Position numbers and translations under genes: made by a program. From contig OY282386.1 of assembly GCA_958295945.1 (NCBI GenBank), forward strand, positions 4,768,204 through 4,832,203: 64,000 nt of DNA, given 5' to 3'. This stretch comes from Candidatus Poribacteria bacterium (GTDB taxonomy: Bacteria; Poribacteria; WGA-4E; WGA-3G). The notes under the pieces are model-generated. The model saw only the letters and a list, made by a program, of their open reading frames with translations, ran no database searches and had not been told where the DNA came from. This document shows, piece after piece, positions 7,751-17,074 of the stretch (position 1 is the stretch's first letter; the number at the start of each line of letters is the position of its first letter).

Positions 7751-9682
7751 ATGTTCACACATACAAAGAAAATCGTTATATTTTTCGGATTCCTGATTCT
7801 TGTAGGTATTACTGCATGTCAACAGAACCCGCGTCTTCCAAAACCGTTAGAAACCAATTATTCACCGGCAACCCAGTTCAGTTTGCCTGGGGGAGCCAAA
7901 GCACGCCTCGGTAAAGGCGGAATACAAGGAATTGAGTATTCGGGAGATGGAACTCGCCTCGCTATTTTTTCTTCTATCGGTGTCTGGCTATATGATGCCG
8001 AGACTTTTCAAGAACTGTCACTGTTTACGAAACATACCGATTTTGTTTATAGTGGAAGCATTTCGCAGGATGGCACCAGAGTCGCAGCAGGTAATTATAA
8101 TGGTTCTATACATTTATGGAACACTACTACTGGAGAACTCTTACACACCTTGGATGGACATTCACTAATGGTTACTGCTATGAGTTTCTCCCCGGACGGA
8201 ACAATACTCGCTACTGGTGGTCATGATGGACACCTGCATTTGTGGAATACTGCCACTGGAGAACATCTCAAAGGATCGACGAGACACACGAAGGGTATTA
8301 TTCACATCAAGTTTTCGCAGGATGGTAAAATGCTCGCCACCGCAACTAAGGAAGAAGGAACCAAAATAGGGGGCAGGATATTCTTATGGGATGTCCTTAT
8401 AGGAGCGACTATAAACACACTTAAAGGGCACAGTAATGATGTTAACAGTGTTGATTTTTCTCCAGATGGAACAATCTTGGCAAGTTGCAGCAACGACGAG
8501 ACAGTACGTTTGTGGGATACGACCACCGGAAAAAACCTAAAAACATTAACAGAACATTCCGATTGGGTCAGAAGTGTGCGTTTTTCGCCAGATGGTGCAA
8601 CTCTTGCAAGTCAATCTGATGGTGGCACGGTACTCTTATGGGATGTTACCACAGGTAAACTCCTGAGAATACTTGACGACGATATGTTTCACGAAGGATC
8701 AGGAGCCTGTTTTTCACCAGATGGAGTAACAATAGTAAGTGCTAACCAAAAAGACATTAATTTTTGGGATCCTGTCTCCGGCAAACTCCTTAAGACAATC
8801 AGAGGTTTTACGACTTGTATTGAAACCGTCGATTTATCTCCAGATGGTCTAAAAATCGCAACCGGCAGCGACGATGGAAGGACACGGATATGGGATGCAA
8901 CTACTGGAAGTCTGAGCACCACCTTTGATCGACATGTCTCCAGAGTCAAAAGCGTCCATTTTTCTCCAGATAGCAAAATACTTGCGAGTGGTAGTTCGGA
9001 TAAAACGGTGCGTTTGTGGGATGTAGAAACTGGAAGACTTAGAAGAACTCTCAAAGGACATGAGAACATAGTTTTAAGTGTGCGTTTTTCCCCAGATGGT
9101 CGAATAATCGCAAGTGGTGGTTTTGACACTAAGGTGTTCTTGTGGGATGCTAACACTGGTGAACACCTAAAAACACTACAGAATGACAAGTTTGTTGGCA
9201 GTCTTAGTTTTTCTCCAAATGGACGAAAAATCGTAACTGATACGAACAAGTTAAAATTATGGAATGCTGTCACTGGAAGACGTTCAAGAATCATCGGACA
9301 CAATCTGGGATCTGGTGTGAGTTTTGCACCAAATGGTAGGACAATAGTGACCGGTGGTCACAATGAGGTACTCCTATGTCCTATTGGAATGTTTGGAATC
9401 ACGAAAACACTCAAAGGTGCAACAGGTGGGTGGGTTGAAAATGTCAGTTTCAGTCCAGATGGCCGAACAATCGCAAGTGCTAATAAAGACGGAACAGTGA
9501 CTGTATGGGATGTGTCTGACAGCGATCCAATAGTGAATTTCATAGGACATGGTTCAATCGTCAATCAAGTCACCTTCAGTCCGGATGGTCACACGATTGC
9601 TAGTTGCAGTGGAGATGGCACAGTACTTTTGTGGGATGTACCCAGAGGCAAGTTACGAAAAAATAGAATGTCGGACAGGTAA
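7751..9682 (+). CDS. WD40-repeat lipoprotein
   Basis: ATG at 7751 after AAGGAG. The 643-residue product has a signal peptide with lipobox I-T-A-C (residue about 24), so it is lipid-anchored outside the cytoplasm. The rest is a series of about 12-14 WD40 blades with repeated S-F-S-P-D-G-x-x-x-A-S-G-x-x-D-x-x-x-x-L-W-D units, enough for two propellers. Repeats near residues 310-340 and 490-540 are degenerate. WD40 proteins bind partner proteins or glycans; no enzyme domain is present. It follows the oxidoreductase by 28 bp and may share its transcript. Confidence 0.9.
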   Translation: MFTHTKKIVIFFGFLILVGITACQQNPRLPKPLETNYSPATQFSLPGGAKARLGKGGIQGIEYSGDGTRLAIFSSIGVWLYDAETFQELSLFTKHTDFVYSGSISQDGTRVAAGNYNGSIHLWNTTTGELLHTLDGHSLMVTAMSFSPDGTILATGGHDGHLHLWNTATGEHLKGSTRHTKGIIHIKFSQDGKMLATATKEEGTKIGGRIFLWDVLIGATINTLKGHSNDVNSVDFSPDGTILASCSNDETVRLWDTTTGKNLKTLTEHSDWVRSVRFSPDGATLASQSDGGTVLLWDVTTGKLLRILDDDMFHEGSGACFSPDGVTIVSANQKDINFWDPVSGKLLKTIRGFTTCIETVDLSPDGLKIATGSDDGRTRIWDATTGSLSTTFDRHVSRVKSVHFSPDSKILASGSSDKTVRLWDVETGRLRRTLKGHENIVLSVRFSPDGRIIASGGFDTKVFLWDANTGEHLKTLQNDKFVGSLSFSPNGRKIVTDTNKLKLWNAVTGRRSRIIGHNLGSGVSFAPNGRTIVTGGHNEVLLCPIGMFGITKTLKGATGGWVENVSFSPDGRTIASANKDGTVTVWDVSDSDPIVNFIGHGSIVNQVTFSPDGHTIASCSGDGTVLLWDVPRGKLRKNRMSDR

Positions 9683-9736
9683 TCAGACTCTCAATTCGCA
9701 CAATCCTTATGTTTACATTTTAGAGGAATAATCTTT

Positions 9737-9877
9737 ATGTCAAGAGCATTATGTATCGGTGAACTTCTCATTGATTTCGTATCCACAACACCTGATGTAA
9801 CACTTGCTAAAACACCAGGATTTGTCAAAGCACCCGGTGGTGCACCAGCAAACGTTGCAGCCGGTAAGACATTTTAG
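9737..9877 (+). pseudogene. Duplicated 5' fragment of the PfkB kinase gene
   Basis: The first roughly 130 bases are about 95 percent identical to the beginning of the sugar kinase at 10794 (shared [12 protein letters not shown] and [10 protein letters not shown]). After residue 42 the match stops and the frame ends at 9877, leaving a 46-residue stub with its own AGAGGAA ribosome site. The two copies flank the DUF433/DUF5615 pair. Either a module arrived carrying a second gene start, or a tandem duplication was later opened by an insertion. Confidence 0.85.
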
Positions 9878-9967
9878 ATTTTCACTTTCATAGAAATCTA
9901 TGATTACTTTGACATTAACTCATTTGTTGGCTTTAACAATTTAATCAGTTTGGACAGGAGAATCTCC

Positions 9968-10219
9968 ATGAAATTCGATGAAACAATAACTCCTAAAGTC
10001 GATGGTCTTATTACTTGCGACACACAGATAATGAGCGGTACACCTGTGTTTAAAAACACACGCGTACCTATTAAAAACCTTATAGACTATTTAGAGAGCG
10101 GTGAAACGCTTGATGAATTTTTGGATGATTTTCCATCTGTCAAGCGTGAGCAAGCAATCAAGGTCTTAGAACTTGCAACGGAGTTTCTTCTAACACACGT
10201 ATATGAAAATTCTCGTTGA
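9968..10219 (+). CDS. DUF433 family protein, putative antitoxin-like partner
   Basis: ATG at 9968 preceded by AGGAG at 9956-9960. About 83 residues. It shows the DUF433 pattern: I-T-C-D-T-Q-I-M-S-G-T-P-V-F-K-N-T-R-V-P, then I-D-Y-L-E-S-G-E-T-L-D-E-F-L-D-D-F-P, a Swi6/helix-turn-helix-like fold. DUF433 proteins are commonly encoded just before DUF5615 PIN-like proteins, and the pair is thought to be toxin-antitoxin-like. Here the next gene overlaps by 17 bp. The pair sits between the two copies of the kinase 5' end. Confidence 0.85.
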   Translation: MKFDETITPKVDGLITCDTQIMSGTPVFKNTRVPIKNLIDYLESGETLDEFLDDFPSVKREQAIKVLELATEFLLTHVYENSR

Positions 10220-10487
10220 TGAATGTTTACCTAAGAAATTAAAGCAGGAATTAAGTATGTATACCGTTCTAACAGTTCAAGAAATGGGTTGGTCCGGTAT
10301 GAAAAATGGGGAATTACTCAGACTAGCAGAAATTGAGTTTGATGTTTGGTTAACTGCTGACCAAAACATTGAAGCACAACAGAACCTAAAACTCTTTGAC
10401 ATTGTGGTTGTTGTCCTTGTTGCCCCTCAGACAAAGTTAGAATATTTGGTTCCTTTGATGCCAGAGTTACATGAGGGGTGTGCATAA
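10203..10487 (+). pseudogene. DUF5615 PIN-like gene, 3' end overlapped by a MITE
   Basis: The visible product begins M-K-I-L-V-D-E-C-L-P, with the early Asp/Glu cluster of PIN-like nucleases, and contains W-L-T-A-D-Q-N-I-E near the middle. This is the DUF5615 family, usual partner of DUF433. The 240-bp MITE at 10473-10712 overlaps its 3' end, so the gene is treated as an interrupted copy, with one break. Whether the product still works is unknown. Confidence 0.75.
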
Positions 10488-10712
10488 ATAATCGGTGGAT
10501 CAACATAGATGGTGACACACATCACAAACTTCTTCATGTGGATGGACACCATTTTTAGTGCAAAAAGGACGCAAAAAGGACAAGATTTTGTAGGTCGGGT
10601 AGAGCTTGCGAAACCCGACATGCAAGACTCAATACGATTGTGTCGGGTTTCACTGCGTTCTACCCGACCTACGACATAAGCTTAGAATCAAATTTATTTA
10701 TGCACACCCCTC
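10473..10712. mobile_element. 240-bp MITE with the same ends as the IS at 17075
   Basis: Terminal inverted repeats GAGGGGTGTGCATAAATAA / TTATTTATGCACACCCCTC. The 8-bp AGTTACAT at 10465-10472 is repeated at 10713-10720 as a target-site duplication. The outer 15 bases are identical to the ends of the complete insertion sequence at 17075-18206, which also makes 8-bp duplications, so this is a non-autonomous derivative probably moved by that transposase. The interior carries a long palindrome built on GTAGGTCGGGTAGA and has no coding capacity. Confidence 0.92.
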
Positions 10713-10793
10713 AGTTACATCACATACTACAAGAAATTAAACCACATCAACTTGTTTACATTGAAGCTTAAATGCCTCAAGGAAGTATAATTT

Positions 10794-11744
10794 ATGCCAA
10801 TAGCATTATGTATCGGTGAACTTCTCATCGATTTCGTATCCACAACACCTGATGTAACACTTGCTGAAGCACCAGGATTTGTCAAAGCACCCGGTGGTGC
10901 ACCAGCAAACGTTGCAGTCGGGCTGGCAAAACTTGGAATAGATGCAGGTTTCATCGGTAAAGTCGGTGCGGACTCATTTGGTGATTTCCTATCTGAAACT
11001 CTCCAGAAAAACCATGTTGATACTACATATCTCATTGCTGGAGAGTCTTCACGAACAACATTAGCATTCGTTGCTACTCGATCAGATGGCATGAAAGATA
11101 TTACTTTCTATCGTCATCCAGGTGCAGACATACAACTCTCACCAGATGAGATAGATGCAGATTACATCAAGTCAGCAGACTTGTTTCATTATGGATCTGT
11201 CAGTCTTAGCCACTCTCCGACGCGCGAGGCAACATTGAAAGCAATTCAGACAGCAAAGGATACCGGTTCATTTCTCTCCTATGACCCAAATTTGCGATTG
11301 ATGCTCTGGGACAATGCTGAAGATGCTAAACATTGGATATGGGAAGTTATGCCTTACGCCGATGTTGTAAAAATCTCAGAGGAAGAATGGGAATTTATAA
11401 CAGGTGATACTGAATTAGCAGCTGGTATTGAACGTATACTAAGACTTGGTGTGAAGTTGCTTGTTGTCACTTTAGGGGAAAGCGGGTGCTATTACACAAA
11501 TGGTAAAGTAGATGGATATGTAGATGGATATGCCGTTGAAGTCGTGGATACACTTGGGGCAGGTGACGCTTTTGTTGCCGCCATGCTATCACAACTGATG
11601 AAACAAACCGAATTATACTTATTGACAAAAGAAGAACTTGATGCCATCATGCAGTATGCAAATGCTGCAGGTGCACTTGCAACTCAGAAAGTAGGTGTTA
11701 TACCTGCATTGCCAACGCATACAGATATTGTACAATTTCTATGA
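10794..11744 (+). CDS. PfkB-family sugar kinase (fructokinase-like)
   Basis: The 316-residue product has the N-terminal [15 protein letters not shown] signature and the C-terminal D-T-L-G-A-G-D-A-F-V-A-A signature with the catalytic Asp. Fructokinases of this type phosphorylate fructose at C6 with ATP in the cytoplasm; ribokinase or 2-keto-3-deoxygluconate kinase activity cannot be excluded. ATG at 10794, with CAAGGAAG upstream. The full-length copy is complete; its 5' end is duplicated at 9737. Confidence 0.88.
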   Translation: MPIALCIGELLIDFVSTTPDVTLAEAPGFVKAPGGAPANVAVGLAKLGIDAGFIGKVGADSFGDFLSETLQKNHVDTTYLIAGESSRTTLAFVATRSDGMKDITFYRHPGADIQLSPDEIDADYIKSADLFHYGSVSLSHSPTREATLKAIQTAKDTGSFLSYDPNLRLMLWDNAEDAKHWIWEVMPYADVVKISEEEWEFITGDTELAAGIERILRLGVKLLVVTLGESGCYYTNGKVDGYVDGYAVEVVDTLGAGDAFVAAMLSQLMKQTELYLLTKEELDAIMQYANAAGALATQKVGVIPALPTHTDIVQFL

Positions 11745-11918
11745 TTGTTGTATTGAGAAGGCTTTTGAATTGTTCACATTTGTTTATGTTCTTTGAAATA
11801 AATTTGCTTTTTCTATACAGGTTTGCAATAATATTGCATCACAATTGAATTGTAGGAAATCTGAATTCCTATAGATATTTTATGTTACTTTGTTAACTCA
11901 ATTTTGGTTAGGGTCTTA

Positions 11919-12004
11919 TACCAAATTAACTTGATTAGTCCCTTTCTGATAAAGTTAGCATTGCGAGGCACGGAGACCTCGCGCTACAGATTATGTTAAT
12001 TTGG
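11919..12004. repeat. Palindromic intergenic element
   Basis: ACCAAATTAAC (11920-11930) is mirrored by GTTAATTTGG (11995-12004), with an inner GCGAGG...CCTCGC hairpin (11964-11982). The rest of the 316-bp gap between the kinase and the receptor is AT-rich and shows nothing else. Confidence 0.55.
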
Positions 12005-12060
12005 TCTTATTGTTAATCAAATAGCAACCACCAATGTTACTCAACGAAGGAGAGAATCGA

Positions 12061-15054
12061 ATGAGTCGATTAAGATTAGTTAGTTTAATGGTTTTTGTCT
12101 ACTGCGTTATTCTATGTGCTTCAACTACATCACAAGCCGCTACGTTGCATATCACAGTGACTGATGCACAAACTGGTAATCAATTAAAGGATGTATCTGT
12201 TACCGTCAAACCACAAACAGGTGATTCAACAAAAGGCATGACTGATGATAGTGGTACAATTGAGTTGTCAGATTTGGCAGCAGGAACATACGTAATTACT
12301 GCTATTGCGAACGGTTATACCGACAATGTATCAACTGACGTTGAGATTGCTGAAGATGAAACAAAATCTCTGGATATTACACTTTCGTCAGATGTCATTG
12401 AACTGGATAAGGTATCCGTGTCAGCATCACGCCGTAAAGAGAAAGTGCTTGAAGCCCCGGCATCGGTAGCTCTTTTAGATGATTCACAGATACAAGACCG
12501 CGTTGCAATGAGTGTTACAGAACACATGAAATCACTGCGTGCTGTGGATATTATCACTTCAGGAATTGGAACCTCGTATGTTGTTGTCCGCGGTTTCAAC
12601 AACGTTTTTTCTGGAAACCTACTATCCCTTGTAGACAATCGTATTGCAAGTGTACCATCACTACGTGTCAATGCATACACAATGATACCTACGATTAACG
12701 AGGACATAGAACAGATTGAAGTCGTTTCAGGCCCTGGGGCAGCGTTATACGGTCCAAACAGTGCCAACGGTGTAATGCATATTCTTACCCGATCTCCCTT
12801 CACATCGCAAGGAACAACCGTAAGCATTGGCGGTGGTGAACGTCGAATCCTCACAGGGTCACTCCGGCATGCGGGTGTTATCAATGACATGATAGGCTAT
12901 AAATTGACTGCTAATTATACTCGAGGCGATGATTGGGAAGAAAGTCGAGCAAAAGAGGATGTTGAAAATGTCAAAGTTGATCCGATTTATGATACTGCCT
13001 ATGCCCGTGGAGAATTTCGTGTAGATTATAGTCCTAACGATGATACGACCGCGATCCTCTCCATCGGTGGCACACAAGCTTCAGGCATTGAGTTGACTGG
13101 AATCGGAGCAGCTCAAGCAAAAGGATGGCTTTATTCTTACGGACAAACTCGTTTCATCTATAAGGACCTTTTCGCACAAATCTTTGTGAATATGAGCGAT
13201 GCAGGGGATACTTATGTCCTACGTAGTGGTTTACCTACCATAGATTATTCTAATCAATATGTCGGTCAGATTCAGCACAGTTATGGCATAGGTAATGTAC
13301 AACGTTTTACTTACGGATTCGATGCATTACTAACGCGTCCTGATACTGATGGCACAATCAATGGGGCTAACGAAGACAGCGACAACATCAACGAAATAGG
13401 TGTCTACCTGCAATCCGAAACCAATATCCTTCCTCAACTTAAACTAATAGCAGCCGGTAGAGCAGATACACATAACCATCTCAATGATGTCGTCCTTTCC
13501 CCAAGGGCAGCACTTTCATTTCAACCTAACGATGACCATAACTTTAGGTTGACATATAACCGTGCTTTCAATACGCCCGGCACTTCAAACCTATTTTTGG
13601 ACATCCTATCATCACCCGATGCATTTGGGTTAGGGGCAAATTTTGAACCTGCCTTAGGTTTTGGTCCAAATATTGATGTTCGAGCTCAAGGTGTCCCATC
13701 AGATAGCGGGTTTACTTTCAAGAGAAATGAAAATGGTCAACCTTTATTTCGTTCATCATTCTCCCCTTTAGCAAAACTTGAAGAAGGAGCATACATTCCC
13801 CTGGATGACCCACTTTTTACAAACGTCATGTGGGGTGTTGGACGTGGGGCAATTCTGGGTAATTTTGAAAGTGGGCTGAGAGCAAAATTCACTGCTGAAG
13901 CATTGCCCGGCATTATTAGTGCCCAGTCACCTGAGGAAATACAGGCACTCGTGTCAAGTCTTCCTCCTGAAGTGTTGCAATTGCTACCTGCAACATTCCA
14001 ACAACCCGGTGCAATTACAGCAATTCCAGCTGAGCAGTTACCAGAGTTAGTTACACAATTATTTGAAACTCTTCCACCAACAGTTGTGGCAGCCCTTGCA
14101 GAAACTATGGTAAATGATCTAACAACAAGTTTAGCCGTTATCATACCAGAACAGGCAGTCGGCCTAAAAAATGTGTTACGTTCATTTGATCCAGCAACAA
14201 AGACATTTGTTGCTGTTGAAGATGTAAATAATGTTGACCCACTCAAACCAACAATTACACAAACTTATGAGGTCGGTTATAAAGGAATTCTACTCAACAG
14301 ATTGGCTTTTTCTGCAGATGTTTATCACTCACGGATCAACAACTTCATCGGTCCATTGTTCGTTGAAACGCCCAATGTTTTCCTTGATGCCGCTTCATAT
14401 CAAGCAACCTTAGGGGCGCAACTCACAGAAGCATTAGCTGATCCGAAGAATGCATCTCTGAATACTGCTTTGTCGGAGTTTGATAAGAAAGAGAATGGTG
14501 GAAACGAAAACGGCTCACCTGTGGATGAAATAATAACAACTTTCGCTTCAATTCCGTATGGTACTGTGACACCTGAACAAGCAGTGGATCCAAACGCTGT
14601 AATGTTAACCTATAGAAATTACGGAGATATTTCGCTCAACGGATTAGACCTGAACTTCACCTTATTCCTCACACCAAGTTGGAGTATCGGTGGGAATTAC
14701 TCATTTGTCAGTAAAGACCTCTTTGAAAACGTAGATGGAATTGGCGATATTGCTCTGAATGCACCAAAAAACAAGTTTGGTGCAAATATCCAATATACCA
14801 ACATTGATCTCGGTTTAGGTGTTGGACTTCGTGCACGCTTTGTTCAAGGATTTCCTGTCCGGTCTGGCGTATATGTCGGGGAAGTGGAATCGTATTATAC
14901 ACTTGATCTGAGTGCAGGTTATGATATTCCACTCGGTCCAAAACCGCGTCTTTCGGTAACAGTCCAAAATCTGACAAATAATATCCATCAGCAATTTGTC
15001 GGAACCCCAGAAATTGGAAGGTTAGCAATGGCTCGGTTGACACAAACTTTCTAA
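12061..15054 (+). CDS. TonB-dependent outer-membrane receptor with N-terminal carboxypeptidase-regulatory-like domain
   Basis: ATG at 12061, supported by GAAGGAGAG at 12046-12054; an upstream ATG at 12034 has no such site. About 997 residues: signal peptide ending S-Q-A-A (residue 23-25), a CarboxypepD-reg-like beta sandwich (26-115), a plug domain with V-V-V-R-G-F-N-N and G-P-G-A-A-L-Y-G-P-N-S-A-N-G-V, then a 22-strand barrel ending in F. Residues about 515-715 form an unusual insert, partly Pro/Leu-rich and helical, that interrupts the barrel pattern and probably makes a large extracellular loop. It would import a bulky ligand (siderophore, glycan or peptide) using TonB energy; the ligand is unknown. 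Confidence 0.92.
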   Translation: MSRLRLVSLMVFVYCVILCASTTSQAATLHITVTDAQTGNQLKDVSVTVKPQTGDSTKGMTDDSGTIELSDLAAGTYVITAIANGYTDNVSTDVEIAEDETKSLDITLSSDVIELDKVSVSASRRKEKVLEAPASVALLDDSQIQDRVAMSVTEHMKSLRAVDIITSGIGTSYVVVRGFNNVFSGNLLSLVDNRIASVPSLRVNAYTMIPTINEDIEQIEVVSGPGAALYGPNSANGVMHILTRSPFTSQGTTVSIGGGERRILTGSLRHAGVINDMIGYKLTANYTRGDDWEESRAKEDVENVKVDPIYDTAYARGEFRVDYSPNDDTTAILSIGGTQASGIELTGIGAAQAKGWLYSYGQTRFIYKDLFAQIFVNMSDAGDTYVLRSGLPTIDYSNQYVGQIQHSYGIGNVQRFTYGFDALLTRPDTDGTINGANEDSDNINEIGVYLQSETNILPQLKLIAAGRADTHNHLNDVVLSPRAALSFQPNDDHNFRLTYNRAFNTPGTSNLFLDILSSPDAFGLGANFEPALGFGPNIDVRAQGVPSDSGFTFKRNENGQPLFRSSFSPLAKLEEGAYIPLDDPLFTNVMWGVGRGAILGNFESGLRAKFTAEALPGIISAQSPEEIQALVSSLPPEVLQLLPATFQQPGAITAIPAEQLPELVTQLFETLPPTVVAALAETMVNDLTTSLAVIIPEQAVGLKNVLRSFDPATKTFVAVEDVNNVDPLKPTITQTYEVGYKGILLNRLAFSADVYHSRINNFIGPLFVETPNVFLDAASYQATLGAQLTEALADPKNASLNTALSEFDKKENGGNENGSPVDEIITTFASIPYGTVTPEQAVDPNAVMLTYRNYGDISLNGLDLNFTLFLTPSWSIGGNYSFVSKDLFENVDGIGDIALNAPKNKFGANIQYTNIDLGLGVGLRARFVQGFPVRSGVYVGEVESYYTLDLSAGYDIPLGPKPRLSVTVQNLTNNIHQQFVGTPEIGRLAMARLTQTF

Positions 15055-15070
15055 TGGCATTAAAAATAAT

Positions 15071-15110
15071 GCGCGATGAAAACGGATTGATACCGTTATA
15101 TTCATCGCGC
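15071..15110. terminator. Strong hairpin terminator between convergent genes
   Basis: GCGCGATGAA (15071-15080) pairs perfectly with TTCATCGCGC (15101-15110), with an inner AACGG/CCGTT pair, flanked by A-rich sequence on the left and ACTATTT on the right. It lies 16 bp after the receptor stop and can serve either strand. Confidence 0.8.
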
Positions 15111-15116
15111 ACTATT

Positions 15117-15252
15117 TATAGTGAACATTGAAAATAATGATACAAAGTCCTGTAGGAGCGATCTCCGAATCGCGATTTAACTCAGTGATAATCGGGAATC
15201 GGAGTTCCCTCCTACATCTCAAAATGTCCCATTAATTCAAAAGTTTACTATA
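15117..15252. mobile_element. MITE-like element, TATAGT family
   Basis: Ends TATAGTGAAC (15117-15126) and GTTTACTATA (15243-15252) form an imperfect inverted repeat with TA borders. The inside contains GGAGCGATCTCCGAATCGCGA and AATCGGGAATCGGAGTTCCC modules, which also occur inside the different element at 28734. Confidence 0.65.
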
Positions 15253-15275
15253 ATATAGATTTGTTAGTCGGATTA

Positions 15276-16061
15276 CTATTTCAAAGATTTGATACTACCC
15301 CATGTTGTCGTGAGTTTATCTTCAGGTTCAACTGATGTGAAGGAACCGTTCATTACCTCCACAATTTCGTCCTGTGACAACGCACGACTAAAGATGATAT
15401 ATTCATCCAATAACCCTTCAAACCAGCGTCCTTCTTTATGATGACCGATACCTGCCGTAACACCCCAGTTGTTGGACAGTTTACCAGAACCTGTCCCTGA
15501 GTGTGTTTCCTCGCCATCAACATATAATCTTATATCACCACTTTCACTATCGTAAGTGCCAGTAAAATGAACCCACTTATTCGCTTCTATTACTGAACCA
15601 GGGTTGATATTGAAAACTTCGGTATTTGTACCATCCCTATGGAACCATCTGACTCCAGCAGGACGGATTTCAACGTGAAAAAGTCCGCTGTCATGGTCCG
15701 TACCAATGGCATCCAACAGTGTCTGTGGATCACTTGAACCGGTATGGTTAATCCAAGCAGAAAGTGTGAAACCATCAACAGGACCGTTTTTAAATTCTGG
15801 ACCATTCATATCAATCCATGTGTTAGCTTCCAGAGCAATAGCCATACCAAAAACACCTTCTTCTCTCGTCTCACCCCCTACAATTTTTCCATGATTACCA
15901 TTAACTGAACTGTCTGTTATAGTTTCACCTTCTCCATCAAAATTATAGTAGACAGAGATTGTTGGGTCTGACAGATCCGCTTCAACTGAAAGAATACAAA
16001 ATCCAATTAGAACTAAAACAACGATATATAATCGAAAGATGCAGTATATACCTTTAAGCAT
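15276..16061 (-). CDS. Secreted LamG (concanavalin A-like) domain protein
   Basis: Starts at 16061 with AAAGGAGG just upstream on the minus strand. 261 residues: signal peptide (cleavage near V-E-A-D, residue 28-29), then a LamG/LamGL jelly roll with the family pattern S-V-Y-Y-N-F-D-G-E-G, A-W-I-N-H-T, W-V-H-F-T-G-T-Y-D and L-Y-V-D-G, closing with L-L-D-E-Y-I-I-F-S-R-A-L-S. Such domains bind glycans or proteins. The C-terminus is E-P-E-D-K-L-T-T-T-W-G-S-I-K, a tail shared with four other secreted proteins in this window. Confidence 0.85.
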   Translation of the reverse strand: MLKGIYCIFRLYIVVLVLIGFCILSVEADLSDPTISVYYNFDGEGETITDSSVNGNHGKIVGGETREEGVFGMAIALEANTWIDMNGPEFKNGPVDGFTLSAWINHTGSSDPQTLLDAIGTDHDSGLFHVEIRPAGVRWFHRDGTNTEVFNINPGSVIEANKWVHFTGTYDSESGDIRLYVDGEETHSGTGSGKLSNNWGVTAGIGHHKEGRWFEGLLDEYIIFSRALSQDEIVEVMNGSFTSVEPEDKLTTTWGSIKSLK

Positions 16062-16846
16062 TTTTCCTCCTTTATTGTAATATGCAGGGTCATAAAGAAC
16101 GTGGTAGATCTAACACAAAACATTAAATCAACCACACTTTTATATTTTACATCTAAAAAATTATTGCTAATATATCTCAGATGAGAAGCAATTGACGATT
16201 ATAATTTACAGATATTTAAACAATTTGTCAAGAATAGATTTTTAGAGTTTAGGGTTATTTAGTTTTAAGAACTTTCTTAACTCCTCCTAAATGCCAAGAC
16301 GGTAGGTGCGGTTTCCTAACCAATGCAGAATACCACACGGAGAATCATGGCGAATACCACACGCGTATTCGTCCAATGACATTCATACTGTTGATTTGGC
16401 GTATTCTGGCTTATGCGTCAATTTAGCAACCCCAACCCGCTGTAGGCGCGCTTTGTAAGCGCGCTGGCCATATCTGTGATAAGAGGCAAAGAGACAAAGT
16501 ATATCACGCACCATAGGTGTCAATTTAAGAAGATCAATCCATCTCCTTACTGTCCATTGTAGTGCGGGGTCTCCGTGCCCGCCCGTTGCCTTACAGGACA
16601 AGGAATGGCGGGGCACAGAGACCCGGGGAATCATGGCGAATACCAAACGCGTATTCGTCTAAGCGCATTCATACCGTTGATTTGGCCTTAACAATAGATT
16701 ACAGGTTTTTCACTTGAATTGACGTCTGCGGTGACAAAAACTTTACACACTCCGCAGACAGATATTCTATAGTATTTTCTATACAAATATGTTATGATGG
16801 ACTAAAAGAAAACTTGTCTTGATCGACAAAAAAGGGAAATACAACT
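16062..16846. other. Intergenic region between divergent LamG genes, mostly repeats
   Basis: No gene is supported. 16301-16470 carries several modules (GGTAGGTGCGGTTTCCTAACC, CGAATACCACACGCGTATTCGTC, GTAGGCGCGCTTTGTAAGCGCGC). 16555-16686 is a copy of the GGGTCTCTGTGCC repeat, and the sequence from there through AAAAACTTTACACAC (16736-16750) matches the region at 38715-38790 in reverse. A weak -10 (TATGAT, 16793-16798) lies before the gene at 16847. Confidence 0.6.
16555..16686. repeat. Nested palindromic repeat (GGGTCTCTGTGCC family), copy 2
   Basis: Matches 4109-4238 almost base for base through GGCACAGAGACCC, CGAATACCAAACGCGTATTC and CATTCATACC, then adds GTTGATTTGGCC, which also borders the reversed copy at 38774. 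Confidence 0.8.
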
Positions 16847-17074
16847 ATGAAAAAACTCATGTTTCTTCTTTCACTAACGATTATAACCATAACAGTATGT
16901 TACATAGCACATGCAGAGGTCATCATAACAGATGGACTCGTCAGCTATTGGAGTTTTGATAGAGATACTATCAAAGGAAGAACCGTACAGGATGAATGGG
17001 GTAAGAATGACGCAACTATTGTCGGGGATCCTAAGTTCCAAAGTGGTCGGGTTAACCAAGGTCTTAAATTAGAT

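Noticed and set aside
8302-9303. Long open frames antisense to the WD40 gene
   Set aside because: They mirror the repeated codons of the WD40 blades and have no start signals.
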